A stretch of 64,000 bases of DNA from positions 24,182 through 88,181 of the forward strand of contig SKTU01000005.1 of the NCBI GenBank assembly GCA_007122455.1, written 5' to 3'. A program made the translations under genes and the position numbers. This DNA is from Haloarculaceae archaeon. Lineage in GTDB: Archaea; Halobacteriota; Halobacteria; Halobacteriales; Haloarculaceae. The notes under the pieces are model-generated. The model saw only the letters and a program-made list of their open reading frames with translations, did not search any database and was not told the DNA's origin. Positions 21,756 through 31,700 of the stretch are shown in pieces. Numbering within the stretch: the stretch's first letter is position 1; each line of letters starts with the position of its first letter.

Positions 21756-22756
21756 CGGTCGACTCGTTTCGATGTCTCCTTCCGGGGATCGCCCTCCTCG
21801 TCGGACTCGGTCTCCTGGCGCGCGGCCTGACGGCGGTCCTGCCGGTAGGGAGCCACCTCGTCGTCGTGATCGCGCTCGGAGCACTCCTCGCGAATACCGT
21901 CGGCATCCCCGAAACCACGAGACCGGGCGTGAGCACGCACGGGCTCTGGCTGGAGATCGGGATCATCCTGATGGGTGCGAGCATCGCGCTCGATCAGGTC
22001 GCCGCCGAGGGAAGCCGCGTGCTCGTCGTCGTCGGCTTCACCGTCAGTTTGACCATCGTGACGGTCGAGGCGCTTTCGAGGGGCGTCTTCGACGTTCCGG
22101 AGAAGGTCGGCTCGCTTCTGGCGTCCGGTTCGAGCATCTGCGGCGTCTCGGCGGTCGTCGCGGTCGCTGGAAGCATCAGACCAACCCAGAAGCAGATCGT
22201 CTACGCGGTCGGCACCGTCCTCCTGTTCGACGCGATGACGCTCGTCGTCTACCCGGTCGTGGGACGGCTACTCGGCCTCCCGGACGTCGTTTTCGGGATC
22301 TGGGCCGGCGCGACGATGTTCAGCACCGGCCCCGTCGCCGCCGCCGGCTTCGCCTACTCCCCCGAGGCCGGCGAGTGGGCCGTCCTCGTCAAACTCACTC
22401 GGAACGCGCTCATCGGCGTCGTCGCCATCGGCTACGCGCTGTACTACGTGCGCCGCGGCGCCACCGAGACGACTGTCGACAGTAACGTCGGCTACCTCTG
22501 GGAGAGCTTCCCGAAGTTCATCCTCGGCTTCGTCGCGCTCATGTTGCTCGGAAGCGCCGGCCTCATCAGCGAGGCGGAGACGGCCGCACTCGGGAACGCC
22601 TCGAACTGGCTGTTCCTCGTTGCGTTCGCCGGACTGGGACTCAGTATCGACATTCAGGAGGCCCGCAGTACCGGCGTTCAACCCGTACTCGTCGTGCTGA
22701 CATCGCTACTACTCGTCAGCACGGTGACGCTGCTCGTCCTCCTCGCGATCTTTTGA
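21749..22756 (+). CDS. YeiH family putative sulfate exporter
   Basis: GIILMGASIALDQVA, ASGSSICGVSAVVAVAGSI, multiple TM segments. Confidence 0.88.
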   Translation: MVAVDSFRCLLPGIALLVGLGLLARGLTAVLPVGSHLVVVIALGALLANTVGIPETTRPGVSTHGLWLEIGIILMGASIALDQVAAEGSRVLVVVGFTVSLTIVTVEALSRGVFDVPEKVGSLLASGSSICGVSAVVAVAGSIRPTQKQIVYAVGTVLLFDAMTLVVYPVVGRLLGLPDVVFGIWAGATMFSTGPVAAAGFAYSPEAGEWAVLVKLTRNALIGVVAIGYALYYVRRGATETTVDSNVGYLWESFPKFILGFVALMLLGSAGLISEAETAALGNASNWLFLVAFAGLGLSIDIQEARSTGVQPVLVVLTSLLLVSTVTLLVLLAIF

Positions 22757-22785
22757 AAACGTGATCGAACTCCGACGCGTTCGAT

Positions 22786-23886
22786 TCAGCTGTCGATACC
22801 GAACACCGCTCGCGCGTTTTCGTTCAGCACCGTTTCGAACGCCTCGTCGTCGAGGTTCTTCCGGATCGTCTGGACGATCGTCGACGGGTTGTCGAAGTCC
22901 CAGTGCGGGAAGTCCGACGCGAAGAGGATCGATTCGGGGCCGAGCAGCTCGAAGACGAGTTTCATCTGGCTCGCGTCGAGGGGCTCCTCGAGCGGCTGCG
23001 TGCCGAAGTAGAACTGGTCACGAACGTACTCCTCCGGGGACTTCTCCAGCAGCGGCGACGCGTTCGGCTGCATGCTGTGCTCCTTGTTCAGCCGGTAGGT
23101 CATGTACGGCGCCCACAGCAGACCCGCCTCGAGGAAGACGAAGTCGAGGTCCGAGAACTTCTCGGGCGTCCCCTGTTCGATGAGGCTCGTCATCGTGAGC
23201 ATCTGCGACCACGGGTGACCGAGCGCGTTGACCGACACGTACTCCTCGAGCGCCTGGTTCTGCCGCGGGAAGTCCGTGAGGAACGCGTCGACGTGACCGT
23301 GGTAGACGACCGCCAAGTCGTTGTCCTGCGCCGCCTGATACATCACGTCGTACTTCGGATCCCCGAGCGGCTTGTCCGGTCCGCCGGTGGCGATGTAGAT
23401 GCCGACGATCTGGTCTTCGTCACCGAGGCGATCGATCTCCTCGGCCGCCCACTCCGGATCCTGCGTCGGGATCGTAACCGTTCCGTAGAAGTGGTCGTAC
23501 TCGTCGAGAAAATCGTTCAACAGGACCTGATTGTAGCCGTGGGCCAGCTCGATGGCGAATTTGGTCTCCGGGAGACGCGGGATCCACGACATCGGGTTCA
23601 ACACCGGATAGTCGACGCCGAACTCCCTGCAGAGCCGCTCGTCGAGCTCGTGAGCGTCGGCGATCGTGTGCGGCTCGCTATCGATCTTGCCGCCGGAGTT
23701 TCGGTCCCAGCCGCTCCACGGGAGCGGGGACGGACCGGAGTGATTTAACAGTCGACGCCGGTGAGGCTCTCCGAGATACTGCGCGACGTCCTCATAGTCG
23801 ATCGCGCCACCGAGGTGAACGTCGACGTCGATGACCGTCGATTTCGCGATCGGTCCGGACGGCGACGTCGTCTGTTGGGATGCCAT
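22786..23886 (-). CDS. Amidohydrolase family protein (ACMSD-like TIM barrel)
   Basis: Start trimmed to MASQQTTSPSG; VIDVDVHLGG, YHGHVDAF, FASDFPHWDFDNP. Confidence 0.8.
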   Translation of the reverse strand: MASQQTTSPSGPIAKSTVIDVDVHLGGAIDYEDVAQYLGEPHRRRLLNHSGPSPLPWSGWDRNSGGKIDSEPHTIADAHELDERLCREFGVDYPVLNPMSWIPRLPETKFAIELAHGYNQVLLNDFLDEYDHFYGTVTIPTQDPEWAAEEIDRLGDEDQIVGIYIATGGPDKPLGDPKYDVMYQAAQDNDLAVVYHGHVDAFLTDFPRQNQALEEYVSVNALGHPWSQMLTMTSLIEQGTPEKFSDLDFVFLEAGLLWAPYMTYRLNKEHSMQPNASPLLEKSPEEYVRDQFYFGTQPLEEPLDASQMKLVFELLGPESILFASDFPHWDFDNPSTIVQTIRKNLDDEAFETVLNENARAVFGIDS

Positions 23887-23960
23887 ACCGTAGCGTAACC
23901 CACCGAAGCTCTTTGCCTTTTCGCATTTTCCAGTCGGAATGGGAGAAACGTACTGCAGTA

Positions 23961-24329
23961 CTACGGAATCGAGACGACGACGTTGCCGTTCTCCTCGCGT
24001 GCGGAGAACGACGGCAGCGAGTAGGCGTCGTTCGTCGTACAGTCGCCGGTTTTGAGATCGAACTCCCAGGCGTGCCACGGACAGTAGAGGAACTCCCCCT
24101 CCCTGATCCAGTCGTGAGTCGTTTCCAGGGTTTCCGGGTCGAAGTCGGCGGTGTACTTGCCGGTTATCGTCCCCTCACAGCAGGGCGCGCCCTGGTGGGG
24201 GCACCAGTTGAGGTACGCGCAGTAGTCGCCGTCGAGATTGAAGACGCCGATCTCGAACCCCTCCAGTTCGACCACGAGCCGGCCGCCCTCGGGGAGCGCG
24301 TCGGCATCGGCGACGACGTGTTCAGCCAC
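23961..24329 (-). CDS. Rieske (2Fe-2S) protein
   Basis: CPHQGAP...CPWHAWEFDLKTGDC Rieske cluster motifs. Confidence 0.9.
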   Translation of the reverse strand: MAEHVVADADALPEGGRLVVELEGFEIGVFNLDGDYCAYLNWCPHQGAPCCEGTITGKYTADFDPETLETTHDWIREGEFLYCPWHAWEFDLKTGDCTTNDAYSLPSFSAREENGNVVVSIP

Positions 24330-24530
24330 GGTGCGTCACCTGTTCGGGATCCGGTTGCTTGCGTGTGGTTTTGACAGACACAGCCATCAGTTCGGACCGG
24401 GCGGTCTGGAAGGCCATAAAGCTTCTGACGAACGGCTCGGCGCTCCCCCGCGGAACCGCCGTTTGCCCCGAAGACATCGCTAACCGAGAGTGAAAAACGT
24501 GGATGTTCGAGGCATAACCCCTGCGTGGGT

Positions 24531-24546
24531 TAGATGACGCGGTTCT
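24531..24546 (+). repeat. 16-bp direct repeat copy 1 (tagatgacgcggttct)
   Basis: Identical to 26280..26295 (3' end of ferredoxin gene). Confidence 0.85.
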
Positions 24547-24588
24547 CTTTCCCGCCGTGCTCGCATCCACCGAAGAATCGTCGTCTCA

Positions 24589-24631
24589 ACTATCGTAGCT
24601 TGAACTACGATAGTCTAGACTACGCTATATA
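24589..24631 (+). promoter_or_regulatory. Operator-like inverted repeat overlapping a TATA region
   Basis: actatcgtag-cttgaa-ctacgatagt perfect 10-bp arms (24589-24614), related half-site actacgctat (24619-24628), TATATA at 24626-24631; ATG at 24667. Confidence 0.65.
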
Positions 24632-24666
24632 CACATTTTATGTGCTGATGAACCGAAGGGAAGAGC

Positions 24667-26073
24667 ATGGCTGCGTTCGTCAACCGAGAACAGGAACTCG
24701 ACAGACTCCATGAGTTATACGAGAGTGACTCTGCGGAGCTAAGTGTCGTCTACGGACGTCGGCGGATGGGGAAGACAGCGCTCGTCGTCAAATCCATCGA
24801 AAACCGTGACGACGCGGTGTACCATCAGGCTGCACACGGAACAACGGAGCAGCAACTCGACTCCTTCATCGCTGATGCTGCAACGGTGTTCTCGGGAATC
24901 AACCGGATTCGAAAGGACTGGGAGAACGTTCTCACGTATCTCGCTGAACAGGACGCAATCGTGATCCTCGACGAATTCCCGTACCTCGTAGACGAAAACG
25001 AAGCGCTCCCCTCTCTCATTCAGCGGCTCTGGGACCACAACGTCGAAGATACGGCTGCGACCTTCGTGCTGACTGGCTCGGCCATCGGGATGATACACAA
25101 GATAGCGCTCGACGGGAGTTCACCGCTGTACGGCCGTATCTCCAAACGGCCGAACGGAAAACTCGAAATCGGGCCGCTTCCGTTCGCCGCCGCGATGGAG
25201 TTCTTCCCGAACTACGCGCCAACCGAACAGGTAATCGCGTACGGCGTGTTCGGGGGAACACCGGAGTACCTCAGGGCTGTGGACGACACGCAGTCACTAC
25301 AGGGGAACATTACAGAAACCTTGCTACTCCGTGATGGCGGCCTCCACGAGGAACCCGAAGACGTTCTGTACCGGGAACTGGATGAGGTGGATCGGTATTT
25401 CGCCGTTCTGAAAGCGATGGCCGAGGGGAACCACAAGCGAAACGAGATCATCCAGGCTGCCGGGATCAACGCCAACAGCGCGAGTTACTACCTCTCGCGC
25501 CTGCGGGAACTCCAGATAATCGAACAGGAGTATCCGGTTACCGTTGACCCGTCCCGGAGTCGGAACAGCCGGTATCGAATCCGAGACCAACTGTTCGCGT
25601 TCTGGTTCCGGTTCGTACACGGCCGTTCGTCCCGGTACGAAGTGTTCGGGGCGGATGCGTACGACGAACTCGTCGAACCACATCTCCCGGACTTCGTCAG
25701 CACGACCTTCGAACGACTCTGTCAACGAGCAGTTCTCTACGAGTACGGGGACGTGTACACGTTCACGGAAGTCCCGGATCGGTGGTGGGACACCGATGGA
25801 CGCGAGATCGATATCGTGGCCCCGACGAACGGTGACACGTTACTGGTCGGGGAGACGAAATTCCAGCAACAACCGATGGGATACGACGTCCTGGCCCAAC
25901 TCGAACAGGAGGCACCCGAAGTCAAGTGGTCGCCGACCGACGGCGACGTGAACTACGAGTACGCACTGTTCAGCCGAAGTGGGTTCGCGTCGTCACTGGA
26001 GGAAGCGGCTGGGGAGCGGGACGACCTCGGTCTCTTCACGGTTGACGATGTCGTTGAGACACTGTCCGACTGA
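24667..26073 (+). CDS. Archaeal AAA-type ATPase with C-terminal DUF234 (nuclease-like) domain
   Basis: Walker A YGRRRMGKTALV, Walker B AIVILDEFPYL, wHTH NEIIQAAGINANSASYYLSRLRELQII, C-terminal DGREIDIVA...GETKF. Confidence 0.88.
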   Translation: MAAFVNREQELDRLHELYESDSAELSVVYGRRRMGKTALVVKSIENRDDAVYHQAAHGTTEQQLDSFIADAATVFSGINRIRKDWENVLTYLAEQDAIVILDEFPYLVDENEALPSLIQRLWDHNVEDTAATFVLTGSAIGMIHKIALDGSSPLYGRISKRPNGKLEIGPLPFAAAMEFFPNYAPTEQVIAYGVFGGTPEYLRAVDDTQSLQGNITETLLLRDGGLHEEPEDVLYRELDEVDRYFAVLKAMAEGNHKRNEIIQAAGINANSASYYLSRLRELQIIEQEYPVTVDPSRSRNSRYRIRDQLFAFWFRFVHGRSSRYEVFGADAYDELVEPHLPDFVSTTFERLCQRAVLYEYGDVYTFTEVPDRWWDTDGREIDIVAPTNGDTLLVGETKFQQQPMGYDVLAQLEQEAPEVKWSPTDGDVNYEYALFSRSGFASSLEEAAGERDDLGLFTVDDVVETLSD

Positions 26074-26278
26074 CTATGTGGGGAGCAGTCCGTTCTACAC
26101 GCGGTTACTCAGATGACACGCAGCTCGCGGCTGAAAGGGACACATAGTTTTGTTTGCAGTCCAAGTCTCAGCGTAGAATTGTCATTAGATGGCCTAATGG
26201 TGGATAGTTCCCGAGAATCGGTGGCCGCGCGATCCCGGGATACGGTTCATTTGTTTAACGCGCGTTGTACGCTGGTTT

Positions 26279-26668
26279 CTAGATGACGCGGTTCTGCAGG
26301 TAATCGAGGTGTTTGGCGTTGTAGACGATCTGGACCGTGTCAGCCGCCGGCGAGCCGATGCAGGTCAGCCGGACCTTCTTCTCCTCGACTTCCTCGTCCG
26401 AGAGGATCTGCTGCATGTCCATGTCGATCTCGCCCTCTGTGACGATGGCTGCGCAGTTTGCGCACGCGCCCGCTCGGCACGAGAACGGCCAGTCGTACCC
26501 CTGTGCCTCCGCGGCTTCGAGGATGTATTCGCCTTCTGCGACCTCGAGGTTACCGTAATCCTCGTCGCTGAGGTCGGCGTCGGCGGCCGCCTCGAAGAGG
26601 TCGTCGTCGTCCATCTCCCAGCCGTGGTCGTCCAGCACTTCGTAGTTGAGGTATTCTACCGTGGGCAT
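26279..26668 (-). CDS. 2Fe-2S ferredoxin, plant-type, haloarchaeal with N-terminal insertion
   Basis: [13 protein letters not shown]...LTCIGSP cluster motif; acidic N-terminal insertion. Confidence 0.93.
   Translation of the reverse strand: MPTVEYLNYEVLDDHGWEMDDDDLFEAAADADLSDEDYGNLEVAEGEYILEAAEAQGYDWPFSCRAGACANCAAIVTEGEIDMDMQQILSDEEVEEKKVRLTCIGSPAADTVQIVYNAKHLDYLQNRVI
26280..26295 (+). repeat. 16-bp direct repeat copy 2 (tagatgacgcggttct), 3' end of ferredoxin CDS
   Basis: Identical to 24531..24546. Confidence 0.85.
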
Positions 26669-26735
26669 CAACGGGAAAGTTCACTCCCCTCTGTGTTGAA
26701 GGTTGCTGTTGTCCGTCACATCCCGACAGAGAATC

Positions 26736-27926
26736 TCACACCGGGAGAAATCGAAAGACGACGAACGCACCAACGGTCGCGATCGCCGGAACAATGTTCT
26801 GCATAACGATCACCCGTCCCGTCGTCGCCGGGTCGAAGAGGTCGGCAGCGGACGGAATCTCGTCGGGCGACTCCTCGCCAATCGGTTGGGCGGCGTCTGT
26901 CGGCGACTGCTCGACGTCGCCGACGGTCGCCCCCGAGTCGGCTGCGAGCCCCCCGACGGTGACGCTCGCCTCCTCACCGTGAACACCGCCCCGAATCGTC
27001 GTGGTCCGGGTGGCTCGCCCCCAGCCGAGTCCGACGATGCTCATCGTCGCGATGATGACGAAACTCGCCGGAATCCCGATCGCCGACAGGAGCGCCACCA
27101 GCGTCGAGGAGATGACGGCGACGACGATCGCCGCGGTCAGCGGAAGCTCGGTCAGATCGTTCCCCATCGTGTCCAGCGTTCGTCGGGCGATCGTGAGTGC
27201 ACCGATCCCGACGGCGGCCGAGGCGATCAGGATTCCGGCGTTCATGCTCAGAACGCCGCTGCCGACGAGCGGAGCGACGGCGTTGGCGACGTTCGAAGCG
27301 CCGCTGGAAAATGCCATGAAACAGCCGATGGCGATCAACACGAGCGTTCCCACGAACTCCCTCCGGGTGGTTCCCTCCGCGAGCCCAACTCGAGGCACCG
27401 TCCCCGAGCGATCGAGCCGGAACGGTCCCGTTTCGCTCCCCGCGATCGCCACCCACTGATTGAGATACGGATAGAAATACCGCCCGACGACGCCGCTGAT
27501 CCAGAATGCCACGAGCGGGGCGACGATCCACCACGAGACGATCTGCCCCATCACGACCCAGTTGAGCTGACCGGTCGCCAGACCGAGTCCCGCGATCGCT
27601 CCGACGGCCGTCATCGACGTCGACGCCGGGACGCCGAACGAGTTCGAGAAGAACAGCGCGAAGCCGATAAAAAAGAGCACGACGATGCTCGCCTCGAGGG
27701 TGAAGAGCGACGACGGGACGATCCGTCCACCGAGCGTATCGACGACCTCCCGGCCGATCGTCCACCCGCCGAGAAGAAAAAAGAGCGTCATCAGGAGTCC
27801 GGCGACGACCTTCGGGATCACGTTCGCACCGACGGCCGGTCCGAAGGCCGGCGCCGTCGTCGCCCCGCCGATGTTGTATCCGACGAAAACGGCGACGGCG
27901 ATGCCGACGACTACCAGAACCTCCAT
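26736..27926 (-). CDS. Inorganic phosphate transporter, PiT family
   Basis: Start trimmed to MEVLVVVGIAVAVFVGYNIGGATTAPAFG; FSSGASNVANAVAPLVGSG duplicated PiT motif. Confidence 0.9.
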   Translation of the reverse strand: MEVLVVVGIAVAVFVGYNIGGATTAPAFGPAVGANVIPKVVAGLLMTLFFLLGGWTIGREVVDTLGGRIVPSSLFTLEASIVVLFFIGFALFFSNSFGVPASTSMTAVGAIAGLGLATGQLNWVVMGQIVSWWIVAPLVAFWISGVVGRYFYPYLNQWVAIAGSETGPFRLDRSGTVPRVGLAEGTTRREFVGTLVLIAIGCFMAFSSGASNVANAVAPLVGSGVLSMNAGILIASAAVGIGALTIARRTLDTMGNDLTELPLTAAIVVAVISSTLVALLSAIGIPASFVIIATMSIVGLGWGRATRTTTIRGGVHGEEASVTVGGLAADSGATVGDVEQSPTDAAQPIGEESPDEIPSAADLFDPATTGRVIVMQNIVPAIATVGAFVVFRFLPV

Positions 27927-28002
27927 ACCGGCACGTGGAGGCGATCTGAAATAAGCACCACGAACGAACACGCTTTTTATTCCCGACTCCGCCCGTTCCG
28001 GT

Positions 28003-28734
28003 ATGTTTCCCGAGTTCGAGATCGTCCCGGCCGTCGATATGCAGGACGGGCGCGTCGTCCAGCTCGTCGGCGGCGAGCGCGGGACCGGAACCGAGTACGG
28101 CGATCCGGTCGAGGCGGCCGAGCGGTGGGTCGACGCCGGCGCCGAAACGCTCCACCTCGTCGACCTCGACGGCGCATTCGAGGGAAAGCGGGCGAACGCC
28201 CCCGCGGTCGAAGCGATTCTCGACGCCGTCGACGTCGAAATCCAGCTCGGAGGCGGCATCCGAACTGCGGCGGACGCGGTGTCGCTCCTCGAACTCGGCG
28301 TCGACCGACTCATCCTCGGAACGGCCGCCGTCGAGAACCCAGAGATCGTCGGCGAGATCAGCGAAACCCACCCGGAAACGGTGATGGTGAGTCTCGACTC
28401 GAAGGACGGGGAGGTCGTCATCTCGGGGTGGACCGAGGGAACCGGGCTCGATCCCGCCGACGCCGCCGCGCGCTACGAGGACGAGGGCGCCGGTGGCATC
28501 CTCTTTACCGACGTCGACGTCGAGGGACAACTCGGAGGGGTCCGTCGAGCCCCCCTCGAACGCGTCGTCGACGCGGTCGAGATCCCGGTCGTCGCCAGCG
28601 GCGGCGTCGCGACGCTCGACGACGTCCGGGCGCTTCGGGACGCCGGCGCCGCAGCCGTCGTCGTCGGAACCGCCCTCTACGAGGGGCGGTTCACGCTCGC
28701 GGAGGCGGCCGCGGCGGTGGCGCGATCGGAGTAA
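28003..28734 (+). CDS. hisA: Phosphoribosylformimino-5-aminoimidazole carboxamide ribotide isomerase
   Basis: EIVPAVDMQDGRVVQLVGGE...LVDLDGA...IQLGGGIR...TDVDVEGQLGG. Confidence 0.95.
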   Translation: MFPEFEIVPAVDMQDGRVVQLVGGERGTGTEYGDPVEAAERWVDAGAETLHLVDLDGAFEGKRANAPAVEAILDAVDVEIQLGGGIRTAADAVSLLELGVDRLILGTAAVENPEIVGEISETHPETVMVSLDSKDGEVVISGWTEGTGLDPADAAARYEDEGAGGILFTDVDVEGQLGGVRRAPLERVVDAVEIPVVASGGVATLDDVRALRDAGAAAVVVGTALYEGRFTLAEAAAAVARSE

Positions 28735-28783
28735 CGAGGTGCGAAGGTTCTTATTCGGGTAGGCAATACCTTTTTCCTACTCA

Positions 28784-31700
28784 ATGGCACGCGCGGAGGA
28801 CACCGAAGTTATCGAGGCGTTCGAGCAGTTCTACCGCGACTACTACCGAAACGAGATCGGCGAACTCGCCCAACGGTATCCGAACGAGCAGCGATCGCTC
28901 TACGTCGACTGGGGAGATCTCTACCGGTACGATCCGGACCTCGCGGACGACTTCATCGCCCAACCCGAACAGATGCGCGACTACGCCGAGGAGGCGCTCC
29001 GGCTCTACGACCTCCCGGTCGACGTCAAACTCGGGCAAGCGCACGTCCGCATACAGAACCTGCAGGAATCGACGTCGATTCGGGAGATCCGCGCACGCCA
29101 TCGCGGCCAACTGATCGCCGTCAGCGGTATCGTCCGCAAAGCCACCGACGTCCGTCCGAAGATCACCGAGGCCGCCTTCGAATGCCAGCGCTGCGGCACC
29201 CTCTCTCGGATCCCACAGACCAGCGGCGAGTTCCACGAACCCCACGAGTGCCAGGGCTGTGAACGACAGGGACCGTTCAATATCAACTTCGACCAATCGG
29301 AGTTCGTCGACGCCCAGAAGCTCCGCATCCAGGAGTCTCCCGAAGGGCTCCGTGGCGGCGAAACGCCACAGAGCATCGACGTCCACATAGAGGACGACGT
29401 CACCGGCGAGGTGACTGCCGGCGATCACGTCCGCGTGACGGGGATCCTCCACCTCGACCAGCAGGGGAACAACCAGGAGAAATCTCCGATCTTCGACGTC
29501 TACATGGACGGCCTCTCGGTGGAGATCGAGGACGAACAGTTCGAGGACATGGACATCACCGACGAGGACAAAAAGAAGATCATCGAACTCTCCGGCCAAT
29601 CGGAGATCTACGAGAAGATGGTCGGCTCGATGGCGCCCTCGATCTACGGCTACGACCAGGAGAAACTCGCCATCATCATGCAGCTGTTCTCCGGGGTGAC
29701 CAAGGAGCTTCCGGACGGCTCCAGAATCCGTGGAGACCTCCACATGCTTCTGATAGGGGATCCCGGGACGGGGAAGTGCGTGGGCCCCGAAACCAGGGTC
29801 ACGCTGGCCGACGGATCCGAACGGGAGATCGGAGCGCTCGTCGAGGCGAAGCTCGATGATCCGAAGCCGGTCGACGACGGCGTCTACGACGAGGTATCGT
29901 TTCAGGTTCCGTCGCTTGCGTCCGACGGACGCGTCGTACTCCGACGCGCGACGCGAGTCTGGAAGCGTCAGGCACCCGAACGGATGTATCGAATCCGAAC
30001 CGAGAGCGGCCGCGAGCTCGAAGCGACGCCGAGCCATCCGCTGTTCAGCCCATCGGCCGCCGGCATCACGGCGACGAAGGCGGCCGAACTGTCGGCGGGG
30101 GAGTTCATCGCCGTGCCGCGACAGCTCCCAACCGTCGGTGACGACAGCCTCGACGTCTCGTTCCGGCGCTCCGAGGCGAGCGACGCGGATCGCGTCGAGC
30201 CGCCAGAGACGCTGACGCCGAAGCTTGCCCGTCTCCTCGGCTATCTCGTCGCCGACGGCCACGTCGAACAGGAAGGGGTCGTTCGGATCGCCAGCGACGA
30301 TCGAGCGGTTCTGGACGACGCGGCAGCCGCTCTCGACGATCTCGGCGTGAGTCACGACCGTGAACTCGTCTGCCGCTCGGGTGAGCTCGTCCGGTTCCTC
30401 CGGGAGATCGAACCGACGATCCCGAGTGGCTCCGCCGAACAGCGCGTCCCGGCTCCCGTGCTCCGCGCGACCCGCCCGGTAAAGCGCGGATTCCTCCGGG
30501 CGTTCGTCGACACCGGAGGAGTGGTTTCCCCGGAGCGGCGTTCGATCGTCGTCGAATCGTCGAGCAAGGAGCTCCTCGAAGGGATTCGGAGCCTCTTGCT
30601 ATCGTTCGGCATCGACGCACGGCGCCGCGAGCGCTCCGGCGGCCGCTACCGACTCCGAATCGACAGGGAAAATTTCACGCGATACGTCGAGGAGATCGGG
30701 TTCGTGACCGATCGAAAGGCGAGTCCGGCGGCCGAACGCCCGAACACCGCCGAAGACGCGAACCGGGACGTCGTTCCGAACGTCGGGAACGCACTCTGCA
30801 CGCTCAGAGAATCGTTCGGGCTGACGCAGGGCGACTGCGGACTGCCGACGACGACCTACCGTCAGTACGAGTGCGGCGACCGGAACCCGAGCCGCGAATC
30901 GCTCCGTACGATACTCGACGCGTTCACGGCCGCATCCGACGACGGAGTCGCAGCCGACGGAGGGACGGCCGTCGAAGGTAGCCTGGCGTCGCTCCGGTCG
31001 CTGACCCGAGAGGGCGTCGGGTGGGACCGGATCGTCTCGATCGAATCCGTCGAACCGGCGTACGACTGGGTGTACGACCTCGAGGTAGAGGGAACACACA
31101 GCTACGTCTCCAACAACGTTCTCTCGCACAACTCACAGCTTCTCCAGTACGTCCGCAACCTGGCGCCGCGATCGGTGTACACGTCCGGAAAGGGATCCTC
31201 CAGCGCGGGTCTCACTGCGGCTGCCGTCCGCGACGACTTCGGCGACGGCCAACAGTGGACCCTCGAAGCCGGCGCCCTGGTGCTGGCCGACCAGGGGATC
31301 GCCGCCGTCGACGAGCTGGATAAGATGCGGTGCGTCACCGGGGATACGCTGGTACACCTGGCTGACGGGCGCGTATCCAGGATTCGCGACCTCGCGCTGG
31401 AGGCCGCAGAGAGCGGAGAGATCGAGCCACTGGAGAACGGTCGAACGATCCGCGACGTCGATCTTACCGCGTGGACGATGACGGACGACGGCCGTCTGGT
31501 CGAACGGTCAGTGACCGCAGTTCACGAGTACGACGCTCCGGAACGGCTCACCGAGGTTACGCTCGAGTCGGGCGAATCCGTCGTGACGACGCCGGATCAC
31601 CCGTTCTTCGTGTTCGAGGACGGCGAACGGAGAGAGCGAGCCGCCGAGGAGCTGGACGCCGACGACTGGGTGTACGTTCCGCGCCGCCTTTCGCCGTCGG

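Noticed and set aside
26181-26199. Small inverted repeat cattag-atggc-ctaatg downstream of the ATPase gene
   Set aside because: Short stem in a convergent intergenic; could be a terminator but too weak to claim
26974-28530. 518-aa minus-strand ORF spanning pitA and hisA regions
   Set aside because: Frame-shifted reading of pitA and antisense of hisA with Arg-rich composition
26703-29114. 803-aa plus-strand ORF antisense to pitA and out of frame over hisA and mcm
   Set aside because: Arg/Asp/Pro-biased translation typical of GC-rich antisense frames; overlaps the well-supported pitA, hisA and mcm genes
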